Source: an uncultured Bacilli bacterium (GTDB lineage: Bacteria; Bacillota_I; Bacilli_A; RF39; UBA660). Taken from it: DNA of 64,000 nucleotides. The stretch spans positions 1-64,000 of the forward strand of contig CAKOSE010000001.1 in the NCBI GenBank assembly GCA_934102055.1. Reading direction: 5' to 3'. Shown here one piece after another: positions 44,542-52,733 of the stretch. How positions within the stretch are numbered: position 1 is the stretch's first letter; the number at the start of each line of letters is the position of its first letter. The notes under the pieces were generated by a model, which was not told the origin of the DNA, did not search any database, and saw only the letters and a program-made list of their open reading frames with translations. Both the position numbers and the translations under genes were made by a program.

Positions 44542-45035
44542 GGATCTATATAATGGGCTCAACAGGATCAGGAAAATCTACTCTTGCTAAAGCACTTAGT
44601 AAAAAATATAATATAGATTATTATGAATTAGATAAACTAGTGTATTATAGGGATGATATAACAAAACATAGAACAGATGAAGAAATAGAAAAAGATTTTG
44701 ATGAGATACTAGAAAAAGAGTCATTTATAATCGAGGATATAGGAAGAAAAAGGTTTATAAAAGGAAGAGATGTAGTTGATAAAATTTATTATATAAAACC
44801 AAGTAGAATAACTATATATAAACAAATGATAAAAAGATGGATAAAACAAAGACAGGGAAAAGAAGATTATAATGTAAAACCTACAATAAAAAACTTTTTT
44901 AAAAATATAAATGATGTAAGATTATATTCAAAAATTGAAAAAGATGTATTAAGACAATTAGAAATATATAAAGAAAAAGTAGTGTTTTTAAATAAAAAAG
45001 ATATAAATAAAATACTAAAAGGAGATAATATATGA
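44538..45035 (+). CDS. P-loop kinase, FlaR/adenylate-kinase-like (copy 2)
   Basis: A 165-residue paralogue of the preceding gene. Walker A is GSTGSGKST. Shared blocks include YYELDKLVY, ESFIIEDIGRK..KGRDVVDKIYYIK and MIKRWIKQR. The ATG overlaps the stop of copy 1 after AAAGGAGGGG. Tandem copies of equal length suggest recent duplication with divergence of the substrate-binding loop (HIKRTEEE against KHRTDEE). It overlaps the CYTH gene by 4 bp. Confidence 0.82.
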   Translation: MRIYIMGSTGSGKSTLAKALSKKYNIDYYELDKLVYYRDDITKHRTDEEIEKDFDEILEKESFIIEDIGRKRFIKGRDVVDKIYYIKPSRITIYKQMIKRWIKQRQGKEDYNVKPTIKNFFKNINDVRLYSKIEKDVLRQLEIYKEKVVFLNKKDINKILKGDNI

Positions 45036-45613
45036 AAGAAGAAAACGAAGTAACCATAGAAACCCCATACACACTAGAAGAACTAAAAAAATTACTCAAG
45101 AAAAATAACTTTAAACTAAAAGAAACATACGACGTAAACGATATTTATATGATAGACAAAAACTATCTAAAAGAAAAAGATCATTTAAAACTCCTAAACC
45201 ATTCCTTACTATTAAGACATGTTATTCTAGAAAACAAAGAAAAGAAACTAATTACTAAAAAAGAAAAAGAATATAACAAGCAAAAAGAAATAATTAAACA
45301 AAGCAAAGTAGATTTAAAAGTACAATCTCTAGAAGAAGCAAAAACATTTTTAGAAGCCCTAAATTACCAAGAATTAATAAGAATAAATGATCACCTACTA
45401 GTATATGCCAATGATGAAGATGAACTTTGTATTCAAATAGTAAACAATAAACATATTTATATCGAAATAGAAAGTAATTGTGAATTCATAAATAAAGTAT
45501 ATAGCACTGTAGAAGAAATGAAAGAAGTTTTTAAAAAATATGATGTCAAAATAAAAAATAATAATTATTTCGCAAAAAAAGCAGAAATAGAACTTATAGA
45601 AAGAGGTGTATAA
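45032..45613 (+). CDS. CYTH-domain protein (second CYTH)
   Basis: A 193-residue CYTH-like protein. The N-terminal acidic motif ENEVTIETPYTLEELKKLLK is followed by basic strands (LLLRHVILENKEKKLITKKEK) and late acidic residues (KHIYIEIESN). Sequence beyond these positions is divergent, so the enzymatic state is uncertain. From about its start the coding strand becomes C-rich and G-poor (for example 12 C and 3 G in 45061-45120), unlike the preceding genes. It overlaps the P-loop gene by 4 bp. Confidence 0.72.
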   Translation: MKEENEVTIETPYTLEELKKLLKKNNFKLKETYDVNDIYMIDKNYLKEKDHLKLLNHSLLLRHVILENKEKKLITKKEKEYNKQKEIIKQSKVDLKVQSLEEAKTFLEALNYQELIRINDHLLVYANDEDELCIQIVNNKHIYIEIESNCEFINKVYSTVEEMKEVFKKYDVKIKNNNYFAKKAEIELIERGV

Positions 45614-45614
45614 C

Positions 45615-46175
45615 GTGAAAAACAAAATAACATTTGTAACTGGTAATATGACTAAACTTAAAAGTGCCAGACAAGTTTTAGAACCACTCGGAATCAAGGT
45701 AGATAATGAAAAAATGGAAACAATCGAAATACAAGCAGATGATGTTGAAGACGTAGCAAAATTTTCAGCAAAATGGGCCAGTGAAAAACTAAAATGTACT
45801 GTTTTAAAAAATGATATGGGATTATTCGTCGAAGCATTAAATGGCTTTCCCGGTGTTTACACTCATTACATTGATGATACCCTAGGAGAAGATGGATTAC
45901 TAAAATTAATGGAAGGTAAAGAAAACAGAAAAGCATACTTTAAAGAAGTTTTAGCCTACTGCGAATACGGAAAAGAACCAGTTACTTTTACAGGAATAAC
46001 CAAAGGAACAATATCGAGAAAAAAGCAAGGACAATATGGCTGGAGTTGGGACTTTATATTTATTCCAGATGGAAAACAAGATACCCTAGGATGCTATAAC
46101 GATGATGAAAGATGGAAATTATGGGATACAAACAACTACAAAAAACTAGCAGAATATCTAAAACAAAAAAATTAA
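45615..46175 (+). CDS. XTP/dITP pyrophosphatase (RdgB/HAM1 family)
   Basis: A 186-residue house-cleaning enzyme that removes non-canonical purine triphosphates. The start is GTG at 45615 after AGAGGTG. Family motifs are present: FVTGNMTKLKSA near the N-terminus, the acidic ADDVEDVAKFSAKWA, KNDMGLFVEALNGFPGVYT and the C-terminal GYGWSWDF-like loop with IFIPDG. It shares the C-rich codon use of its neighbours on both sides. Probably part of the nucleotide-enzyme operon. Confidence 0.85.
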   Translation: MKNKITFVTGNMTKLKSARQVLEPLGIKVDNEKMETIEIQADDVEDVAKFSAKWASEKLKCTVLKNDMGLFVEALNGFPGVYTHYIDDTLGEDGLLKLMEGKENRKAYFKEVLAYCEYGKEPVTFTGITKGTISRKKQGQYGWSWDFIFIPDGKQDTLGCYNDDERWKLWDTNNYKKLAEYLKQKN

Positions 46176-46187
46176 TGGAGCAATATC

Positions 46188-46985
46188 ATGAAAGAAAATA
46201 TAAATAAAATTCTTAATAATTACTACACAAATGAGTATAACGAACAAGATAGATTAATAAAAGATAAAGTTCACAATATAGAATTTATCACAACCACAAC
46301 CTATATAGATAAGTATTTAAAAGAAAATGATAAAATCCTAGACGTCGGAGCAGGCACAGGAATATACTCACTATATTATGCAGACAAAGGTTACGAAGTC
46401 CATGCACTTGACTTAGTAAAAAGTAACATTGAAAAATTAAAAAGCCAAAAAACAAACAACATGAAATTAAGTGCTAGCGTAGGAAATGCTCTTGATTTAT
46501 CAATGTATAAAGAAAATTCTTTTGACATAACCTTAGTTCTAGGACCCTTATATCATTTATTTAAAAAAGAAGAATTTGCAAAAGTAATAAACGAAGCAAA
46601 AAGAGTTACCAAACCCAAAGGAAAAATTTTTCTAGCATTCATTCTATTCGATTTAACAATGTTAACCTGGGGTTTCAAAAGAAAAAATATTTACTCAGAA
46701 TATGGTAATAACAAAATGGTTTCAAAAAACTTTAAACCAAACAACAACGAAAAATATATATTTTACATGAGCACCATACAAGAACTAAAAACATACTTCA
46801 AAGAAAATAACTTAAATGTCATAAAATACGTTGCAACAGATGGAATAGGAAGAATAATAAAAGATGAAATAAATAACATGACTTTAGAAGAGTATGAAAT
46901 GTATTTGAATTACCACTTATCTATATGTGAAAGGGAAGATTTAATGGGATATAGTGGACATATTTTAACAATTGTAGAGAATTAG
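46188..46985 (+). CDS. Class I SAM-dependent methyltransferase
   Basis: A 265-residue methyltransferase. The SAM-binding motif ILDVGAGTGIYSLYYAD (about 50-66) is followed by the acidic ribose-binding position in VHALDLV and the post-motif LVLGPLYHLF. The target is unknown; small-molecule and tRNA methylases share this fold. Strand composition flips inside the gene: 46741-46800 has 12 C and 4 G, while 46921-46980 has 3 C and 15 G. Confidence 0.88.
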   Translation: MKENINKILNNYYTNEYNEQDRLIKDKVHNIEFITTTTYIDKYLKENDKILDVGAGTGIYSLYYADKGYEVHALDLVKSNIEKLKSQKTNNMKLSASVGNALDLSMYKENSFDITLVLGPLYHLFKKEEFAKVINEAKRVTKPKGKIFLAFILFDLTMLTWGFKRKNIYSEYGNNKMVSKNFKPNNNEKYIFYMSTIQELKTYFKENNLNVIKYVATDGIGRIIKDEINNMTLEEYEMYLNYHLSICEREDLMGYSGHILTIVEN

Positions 46986-46995
46986 AGGTTGTAAT

Positions 46996-47571
46996 ATTAT
47001 TTGGAATAAAGAACAGTTTTATTTAGAAGAACCAACTATAAAAAGAAAACAAGAAGTAATTGATTTAATGAAAGAGTTTAAAGATTATGACTCCTTAGTT
47101 GCAGGTTCATCATTTTTAGATGAAAAAGTAGATAATTATGAAGATTGGTTAGAGTTTTTAAGTAGAATTAAAAATGGTTCCAATGAAGAGAAGTTGTGCC
47201 CTAATAGACAATATTTTCTTATAAGAGAAAATGATAATAAAATAATTGGACTTATTAATATAAGATATGATTTAAATGAATGGATGTTAAAATATGGTGG
47301 TAATATAGGTTATAGTATAAGACCTACTGAAAGAAGAAAGGGTTATAATAAGATAAATTTGTTTTTAGCACTTGAAAAATGCCAAGAAATGGGTTTAAAG
47401 AAAGTTTTGCTTATCACAGATAATGATAATGTAGCATCAATTAAAACAATTGAGTCTCTCGGAGAAATTTTAGAAAATAAAATAAAAAATGAGGAAGGTA
47501 GTGGTCTTATAAGAAGATATTATATAGATGTAGATGAGTCTCTTTCTTCCAATAAAGGACTTATAAAATGA
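46996..47571 (+). CDS. GNAT acetyltransferase, apparent ATT start
   Basis: About 191 residues. The acetyl-CoA site reads GYSIRPTERRKGYNK, with the preceding IIGLINIRYDL strand. Residues WNKEQFYLEEPTIKRKQEV, which match the usual opening of this GNAT group, lie upstream of the first ATG (47068). The only start-like codons in frame behind the ribosome site AGAGGTTG (46984-46991) are ATT at 46996 and 46999. I therefore place the start at ATT 46996, as for the SodC-like gene. An annotation from ATG 47068 would lose the first strand. It overlaps the next gene by 4 bp. Confidence 0.75.
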   Translation: MIWNKEQFYLEEPTIKRKQEVIDLMKEFKDYDSLVAGSSFLDEKVDNYEDWLEFLSRIKNGSNEEKLCPNRQYFLIRENDNKIIGLINIRYDLNEWMLKYGGNIGYSIRPTERRKGYNKINLFLALEKCQEMGLKKVLLITDNDNVASIKTIESLGEILENKIKNEEGSGLIRRYYIDVDESLSSNKGLIK

Positions 47572-48362
47572 GATTACCACATCAAGTATTAGGTTTTCCT
47601 TATAAAAAGGATAAAGATGGATCGTATTTATATGGAATTTTTCAAAGAAATAGTGATAAGGAAATATGGCAAGGAATAGCAGGGGGAGTAGAAAGTTTTG
47701 ATAAATCATATCTAGAAGCATTTAAAAGGGAGGCATATGAAGAGGCGAATATAGATAAGAATTCTAAGGTTATTGAACTTGAATCAATGTGTACTATACC
47801 TGTTTTAAAAGTTGCAAAGAATTTTATATGGGGAGAAAAAATATTACTTATATATGAACATTCTTTTGGGGTAGAGGTTCAAAATCAATTAATAAAATTA
47901 TCGAAAGAACATAAAGATATGAAATGGCTCTCATACGAAGATGCAATAAATATCTTAACATATGATAGTAATAAAAACGCTTTATGGGAGCTTAATTATA
48001 AATTAAAAAAAGAGGAAAATAATATGACAAATTCAAAAGATTATTTAAATAAGGAAGTAGAGGTAACCATAGATAGGCAATTAGGATCAAAACATCCAAA
48101 ACATGGGTTTGTATATTCATTAAATTATGGGTATATAGAAAATACAGTAAGCGGAGATGGTGAGGAACTGGATGCATATGTACTAGGACATTTTGATCCG
48201 GTTGAAAAAATAAAAGGAAAAGTAATAGCAATAATACATAGAACAAATGATAACGATGATAAATTAATAGTAAGTGCAAACGATAAAAACTATACAGATG
48301 ATCAGATAAGAGCATTAACAGAGTTTCAAGAACAATATTTTGAGTCTGAAATATGGAGATAA
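47568..48362 (+). CDS. Fusion of Nudix hydrolase and family I-like inorganic pyrophosphatase
   Basis: A 264-residue two-domain protein. Residues 1-150 are a Nudix domain (box GGVESFDKSYLEAFKREAYE then EAN). Residues 157-264 match the short inorganic-pyrophosphatase-like proteins of Firmicutes (VEVTIDRQLGSKHPKHGFVY, SGDGEELDAYVLG, IIHRTNDNDDKLIV). Fused, they could cleave a nucleotide and destroy the released pyrophosphate. An internal ATG at 48024, preceded by AGAGGAAA and located at the domain boundary, might also yield the second domain alone. Confidence 0.85.
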   Translation: MRLPHQVLGFPYKKDKDGSYLYGIFQRNSDKEIWQGIAGGVESFDKSYLEAFKREAYEEANIDKNSKVIELESMCTIPVLKVAKNFIWGEKILLIYEHSFGVEVQNQLIKLSKEHKDMKWLSYEDAINILTYDSNKNALWELNYKLKKEENNMTNSKDYLNKEVEVTIDRQLGSKHPKHGFVYSLNYGYIENTVSGDGEELDAYVLGHFDPVEKIKGKVIAIIHRTNDNDDKLIVSANDKNYTDDQIRALTEFQEQYFESEIWR

Positions 48363-48363
48363 T

Positions 48364-48852
48364 ATGGAATATTTTGATGTGTTAGATAAAGATAGAAATT
48401 TACAGAATTACAGTAAAAAAAGAGGAACGAAGCTTTTGAAAAATGAATATAATCAGGGAGCAGAAATTTATATAATTTGTAATAATAAGATACTTATTAC
48501 ACAAAGATCGAAAACAAAATCTCATCCTAATATGTGGGAGGTTCCTGGGGGATGCAGTATAAAAGGTGAGACTACTAGACAAACTATAGTAAGAGAAATA
48601 AAAGAAGAAATTGGTTTAAATCTTGATGATAGTAATTTGATGCTTTTAAACACAAGTATATATAAAAATATGTTTATTGATATCTTTTTATATAAAGGCA
48701 AAATAGATTTAACAAAGATAAATGTAGATAAAAAAGAAGTAAGTGACTTTAAGCTAGTAAGTAAAGATGAAATAAATACTTTAATAAAAGAAAATAAAAT
48801 GGTAACTTCAGTGGGAGAAAGATATAATATGGTGAAAAACTTACTTTCTTAA
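48364..48852 (+). CDS. Nudix hydrolase, IDI-like arrangement
   Basis: A 162-residue Nudix protein. The opening EYFDVLDKDRNLQNYSKKRG resembles the isopentenyl-diphosphate-isomerase-like Nudix group often called YfcD-like. The box is GGCSIKGETTRQTIVREIKE then EIG. I chose ATG 48364, which follows GGAGAT at the end of the fusion gene; a longer in-frame start would overlap that gene. Substrate unknown. Confidence 0.88.
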   Translation: MEYFDVLDKDRNLQNYSKKRGTKLLKNEYNQGAEIYIICNNKILITQRSKTKSHPNMWEVPGGCSIKGETTRQTIVREIKEEIGLNLDDSNLMLLNTSIYKNMFIDIFLYKGKIDLTKINVDKKEVSDFKLVSKDEINTLIKENKMVTSVGERYNMVKNLLS

Positions 48853-48864
48853 AAAGAGGAGTCT

Positions 48865-48996
48865 ATGGTAGAATTAGTGCTTCGAAATTATGAGTTTAAT
48901 AAAAAAGGCATAACAGATAGAAAAGAATATAAAAGAATAAAAAGTTTATATGTAACAAAATTAATAAATAAAGCAAAAGGGAAGGTAATAATATGA
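48865..48996 (+). CDS. Small 43-residue ORF of unknown function
   Basis: An ATG at 48865, preceded by AAGAGGAG at normal spacing, opens 43 codons rich in Lys/Arg (beginning MVELVLRNYEFNKKGITDRK). Its TGA stop overlaps the ATG of the next gene (ATGA), the coupling seen across this operon. Ribosome site, exact overlap and base composition support a real gene or a translated leader. No motif is recognised. Confidence 0.55.
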   Translation: MVELVLRNYEFNKKGITDRKEYKRIKSLYVTKLINKAKGKVII

Positions 48997-49748
48997 AAAA
49001 GACTAAAAAACCATTAAAAATAGTTATTTTATCAGTTCTAGGAGTTATACTTCTTTTAGGGATAATAATAACAGTAATCGCAGTAAAGGAACTTAAGCAA
49101 GAAGATGTATTAAAGCAGGAAATAATAAATTATTCAAATATGGATTTAATTAAGGATGATTATAAAATAAATGTAAAAACAACCGGAGATTGTGCTTATG
49201 TTGAAGAGGCAATAAAAAAATATTTTAAAGAGTTATCTGATAATCTAAAGGGAATTAATCATTATTTAAATAGTGATGAACTAACCAATATATTATCATA
49301 TGATAATTTAAAGAAAGATAAACCAACTTTTAAAGAAAGTAAAAATACAATAACTAAGACAAAGACAAATATAAATAAATATATAGATAATATAAATAAT
49401 TTAGTGAGTGAAAAAACTATAAAAAGTCTAATAGATAAAGATAAATTAGAAGATGGGGATTATTACTATGATTTATATTTAAATTTAATATATACTAAGC
49501 AAGATCAAAAAGATTATGAAGAAATAAAACAAGATATGACTAATCTTAAAAAGAGTTTAAATAAGTTTTTAGATAAAACAAATGAAATAATTAAGCTTTT
49601 AGAAACAAAGAATGAAAGTATAGAATATAAAGATAATAATGTTTATTTTGAAAGTCAAAGTGATCTTGATAAATATCAAAAACTTCTAGAAGATTTAAAG
49701 AAGATTTCATCAAATATAGAAAATGAAAGTAAAACGATAAAAGCATAA
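48993..49748 (+). CDS. Membrane-anchored helical protein of unknown function
   Basis: A 251-residue protein with one N-terminal membrane helix (about 8-31). The remainder is almost all predicted helix, rich in Lys/Asp/Asn (KKIS-, DLKK- and TKTKTNIN-type repeats), probably extracellular coiled coil. A lone Cys is at about residue 65. No domain recognised. It sits between small enzymes and starts by ATGA overlap with the 43-residue ORF. Confidence 0.65.
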   Translation: MKKTKKPLKIVILSVLGVILLLGIIITVIAVKELKQEDVLKQEIINYSNMDLIKDDYKINVKTTGDCAYVEEAIKKYFKELSDNLKGINHYLNSDELTNILSYDNLKKDKPTFKESKNTITKTKTNINKYIDNINNLVSEKTIKSLIDKDKLEDGDYYYDLYLNLIYTKQDQKDYEEIKQDMTNLKKSLNKFLDKTNEIIKLLETKNESIEYKDNNVYFESQSDLDKYQKLLEDLKKISSNIENESKTIKA

Positions 49749-49763
49749 TAAAAAGAGGTATTT

Positions 49764-50261
49764 ATGATAGTAAAGAAAGCCTTAGAAAAAGATGCTGAGA
49801 AGATAGTAAGTATAAATATAGAAACATGGAATAAAACGTATAATGGTATATTTTCAAAGAACGTATTAGAAGATTTATATAATAAAAAACAAGAATCTAT
49901 TAAGAAGTGCAAACAAAATATAAAAGAATATGTAGTTTGTAAAGATAATAATGAGATAATAGGATTCGCAAGGTATGGAAAAAATAAAAAAAGTTATCCA
50001 GAAGATTATGCTGAAATATATGCATTATATGTTAAAGAAGAATATCAAAATAAGTATGCTGGAACTTGTATGATAAATTATATAAAAGAAAAATTAAAAA
50101 AGGAATATAATTATCTTTTAATAAGTACTTTAAAGGAGAATAATGCAAATTTATTTTATCAAAAACAAGGTGGAATAAAAATAGATGAAACAGTTTTTAA
50201 ATTAGAAAACAGTGAATATATAGAAAACTTATATAAGTTTGATTTAAAGGAGGAGTCATGA
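49764..50261 (+). CDS. GNAT acetyltransferase
   Basis: A 165-residue GNAT protein. The opening IVKKALEKDAEKIVSINIET WNKTY pattern and EIIGFARYG strand are typical. The acetyl-CoA-binding strand and loop (IYALYVKEEYQNKYAGTCM) keep only a loose Q/RxxGxG motif: the expected R/Q-x-x-G-x-G/A is QNKYAG. The C-terminal LISTLKENNANLFYQKQGG fits the family. Substrate unknown. It overlaps the ASCH gene by 4 bp. Confidence 0.82.
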   Translation: MIVKKALEKDAEKIVSINIETWNKTYNGIFSKNVLEDLYNKKQESIKKCKQNIKEYVVCKDNNEIIGFARYGKNKKSYPEDYAEIYALYVKEEYQNKYAGTCMINYIKEKLKKEYNYLLISTLKENNANLFYQKQGGIKIDETVFKLENSEYIENLYKFDLKEES

Positions 50262-50599
50262 TACATAAATTAAAATTAAAATCAGAATATTATAATTATA
50301 TTAAAATTGGTACAAAAAGAATAGAATTAAGATTAAATGATGAAAAAAGAAAAAAGATAAAGATAAATGATGTGATAGAGTTTATAGATTATGAAAATAC
50401 TAATGAAGTGTTAAAAGTAAAGGTCATTGATATACTTAGGTACGATACGTTTGAAGATATAATAAAGGAATATGATATAGCTGTACTTGCAGATAAAGAT
50501 CAAACAAAGGAGAATCTAATTAAAGACTTAAATACTTTTTATACAAAAGAAGAACAAGTAAAATATGGAGTAATAGGTATAAGAATAAAACTACTTTAA
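50258..50599 (+). CDS. ASCH-domain protein
   Basis: A 113-residue ASCH/PUA-like protein. The signature GTKRIELRLNDEKRKKIKIN then DVIEF is the family's RNA- or nucleoside-binding region. Small ASCH proteins bind RNA, and some (YqfB-type) are amidohydrolases of modified cytidines. The context of nucleotide enzymes favours the latter, but this is inference. It starts inside the preceding GNAT gene after AAGGAGG. Confidence 0.8.
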   Translation: MIHKLKLKSEYYNYIKIGTKRIELRLNDEKRKKIKINDVIEFIDYENTNEVLKVKVIDILRYDTFEDIIKEYDIAVLADKDQTKENLIKDLNTFYTKEEQVKYGVIGIRIKLL

Positions 50600-50685
50600 A
50601 TTAAAAGTAAAAGGTTTTAGAAGTGAAAAATAAATATAGTTTTCGTTAGATAAAACAATAAAATAAACAGAAAGGAAAATAACAA

Positions 50686-51192
50686 GTGAAAGATATTGAG
50701 GAAGAAATAAGATTAGAAGTTACAAAAGATCAAATAAAACAAATAAAGGACATAACAAAGGAATATAAAGAAGATACAAGAATGATTGATATAACATGTG
50801 GTAAGTATGGGTTTGACTCTTTATCTAAAGTGGGATATATATGCAGAATAAGACAAAAATATGATAAGATTACTATGGAAATAAAAAAATATTTAGAAGA
50901 TGAAAAATGTATAGAAAAGAGTATAAAGATAGATACTGTAGAAGATGGATTAGAGTTTTTTAAGTTATTAGATTTAACACCATATTTGACCTTGAAAAGA
51001 AATAGGGAAATAAGAGAATATAATGATTTATTAATATATATAGATAGGTTTGATGATATAGGAGACTATATAGAGATAGAATATCAAAATTCTTCAAGAG
51101 AAGAAGCTTTAAATTTTGCAAAAAGTTTAAATATAAAATTAGATTTTAAAGAAAAATATGGGGATATAGTAAGAAAACGGGTTAATAAGTGA
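50686..51192 (+). CDS. CYTH-domain protein (third CYTH)
   Basis: A 168-residue CYTH protein. The N-terminal EEEIRLEV is the ExExK-type acidic strand. Then come YICRIRQKYDKITMEIKKY (basic tunnel strands), TLKRNREIREYNDLLIYIDRF and the acidic DYIEIEYQN. The start is GTG at 50686, preceded by AAAGGAAA. The 86-bp gap before it holds no clear terminator, so it may still be in the operon. It probably hydrolyses a triphosphate. Confidence 0.82.
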   Translation: MKDIEEEIRLEVTKDQIKQIKDITKEYKEDTRMIDITCGKYGFDSLSKVGYICRIRQKYDKITMEIKKYLEDEKCIEKSIKIDTVEDGLEFFKLLDLTPYLTLKRNREIREYNDLLIYIDRFDDIGDYIEIEYQNSSREEALNFAKSLNIKLDFKEKYGDIVRKRVNK

Positions 51193-51277
51193 TTATAGTT
51201 ATTTATATAATGAAAAAATAAAAGTTCTTTTTCTTTTCTTCACAAATATAATTAAGTGTAGGAAGGAAAGTGATAAA

Positions 51278-51538
51278 ATGGATATACTAAAAGTATCTTC
51301 AAAATCTAACCCAAATAAAGTAGCAGGAGCTTTAACTAACGTCTTTAGGGATAAAGGTATAGTAGAAATACAGGCAATAGGAGCAGGAGCCTTAAATCAA
51401 GCTATTAAGGGAGTAGCAATAGCGAGAGGTTTTGTAGCTCCAAGTGGTAAAAACTTAATATGCATTCCTGCGTTTCAAGATATAATGGTAGATGGTGAAG
51501 AAAGAACTGCTATTAAGCTTATAGTAGAAGCCAAGTAG
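51278..51538 (+). CDS. spoVS: Stage V sporulation protein S
   Basis: An 86-residue Alba-like nucleic-acid-binding protein, the normal SpoVS size. It is highly conserved: opening MDILKVSSKSNPNKVAGALT, then VEIQAIGAGALNQAIKGVAI and the ending ERTAIKLIVE. In Bacillus it acts in stage V and at septation; homologues also exist in non-sporulating bacteria, so on its own it does not prove sporulation. It has its own ribosome site (GGAAGG) and terminator. Confidence 0.95.
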   Translation: MDILKVSSKSNPNKVAGALTNVFRDKGIVEIQAIGAGALNQAIKGVAIARGFVAPSGKNLICIPAFQDIMVDGEERTAIKLIVEAK

Positions 51539-51547
51539 GCTTCTTTT
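51526..51547 (+). terminator. Terminator overlapping the spoVS stop
   Basis: AGAAGCC (51526-51532) pairs with GGCTTCT (51538-51544) with a 5-nt loop, then a short T-run. Confidence 0.7.
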
Positions 51548-51619
51548 AATTTGCGTAAAAAAACTCTTTAAAAATATCATTTCTTATTATATAATGTAAG
51601 TAATAAGGAGGATTAATAA

Positions 51620-51895
51620 ATGAAAAAAAGAAGTAAAGCAAAGACAACAATATGGATAATTATTGATGTTATAATAGTGCTTATAGTAGCATATTTTATA
51701 GTAGGATATTTTAATTTCTTTAAGATAAGTAAGGAACAAAAACCAGTTTTTGAGGGAGAAATTAATAAATATGAAAAAGATAAAGGAGAAGTAACTGTTC
51801 ATAATTATACACTATATAAGATAGTAGAGTATAAGATTCCAGATCAAAGAGTAACATATAGTATGAAGCTTTGGTTTATGGATGATGTAAAATAA
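51620..51895 (+). CDS. Small single-pass membrane protein
   Basis: A 91-residue protein with a basic N-terminus and one membrane helix (about 10-32, IWIIIDVIIVLIVAYFIVGY). A short extracellular tail (about 45-91) has alternating polar and hydrophobic residues. No family recognised. It begins after AAGGAGG and ends one base before the DUF368 gene starts, so the two are probably made together. Confidence 0.65.
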   Translation: MKKRSKAKTTIWIIIDVIIVLIVAYFIVGYFNFFKISKEQKPVFEGEINKYEKDKGEVTVHNYTLYKIVEYKIPDQRVTYSMKLWFMDDVK

Positions 51896-51896
51896 T

Positions 51897-52733
51897 ATGC
51901 AAAAAAAAGATAGTTTTATTTCAATTATAAAGGGTGTTATTACAGGGATAGCAAGTTTAATTTCAGGAGTAAGTCCTGCTTCTTGTATTGTGTCTTTAAG
52001 TTCATATGAGAATTTTATAACTGGATTATCTTCTATATTTAAGAAAGAACCAAATAAAAAAATAAAAGAAGAGAATAAAAAAATACTTTTATTAGTAACA
52101 ATTTCAATTTTTATAGGAATAGTTTTGGGTTTATTAGCAGGAGGTAATTTAATAAATTATTTTATAGGAAAATATAGATCTCAAACAATATTTCTTTTTG
52201 TGGGAATGATAACTGGTGGGTTAACTTTAATTATAAAAAATAAGAAAATAACAAATATTAAAAAACAAATACCAGTTTTTGTAATATCTTTGGTTTTGGT
52301 GTTTTCTTTATATTTTCTATTAATGAACTATGATATTTCTATTCCTAAAGGGGTGCTTCCTATAGCGTCTGGTTTTATAACATCTTTAATGATTTTAGTA
52401 CCAGGTATTTCACTATCATATGTATATATTCTACTTGATAAATATAGTTATATAGTATCTTTTTCTTTATCAAATATAAAAGATGTATTAGTGGTATTGA
52501 TGTTTGTAGTAGTTTTTATATTATCCTTAGTGCTGATAGCAAAACTTATTTCAATATTACTTAATAAATATAAGGAAAAGTGCTATTCGGTAATATGTTC
52601 TTTATTAATTTTAAGTATAGTTGCAATGATTTTGGAAGTTGGTAAATTTACAGTATCATTTGTAAACATATTTACAACAATTTTGGCGTTTTTATGGGGA
52701 TATCTTTTGGCGAAAAACATTGAGAAAGAATAG
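51897..52733 (+). CDS. DUF368 polyprenyl-phosphate transporter (PopT family)
   Basis: A 278-residue polytopic membrane protein with about eight helices. The family signature GVITGIASLISGVSPAS (about 11-27) and its inverted second copy SLMILVPGISLSYVYIL (about 161-177) are present. DUF368 proteins were recently identified as carriers that return undecaprenyl phosphate across the membrane for wall synthesis. The ATG lies one base after the previous stop with little ribosome site of its own. Confidence 0.88.
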   Translation: MQKKDSFISIIKGVITGIASLISGVSPASCIVSLSSYENFITGLSSIFKKEPNKKIKEENKKILLLVTISIFIGIVLGLLAGGNLINYFIGKYRSQTIFLFVGMITGGLTLIIKNKKITNIKKQIPVFVISLVLVFSLYFLLMNYDISIPKGVLPIASGFITSLMILVPGISLSYVYILLDKYSYIVSFSLSNIKDVLVVLMFVVVFILSLVLIAKLISILLNKYKEKCYSVICSLLILSIVAMILEVGKFTVSFVNIFTTILAFLWGYLLAKNIEKE

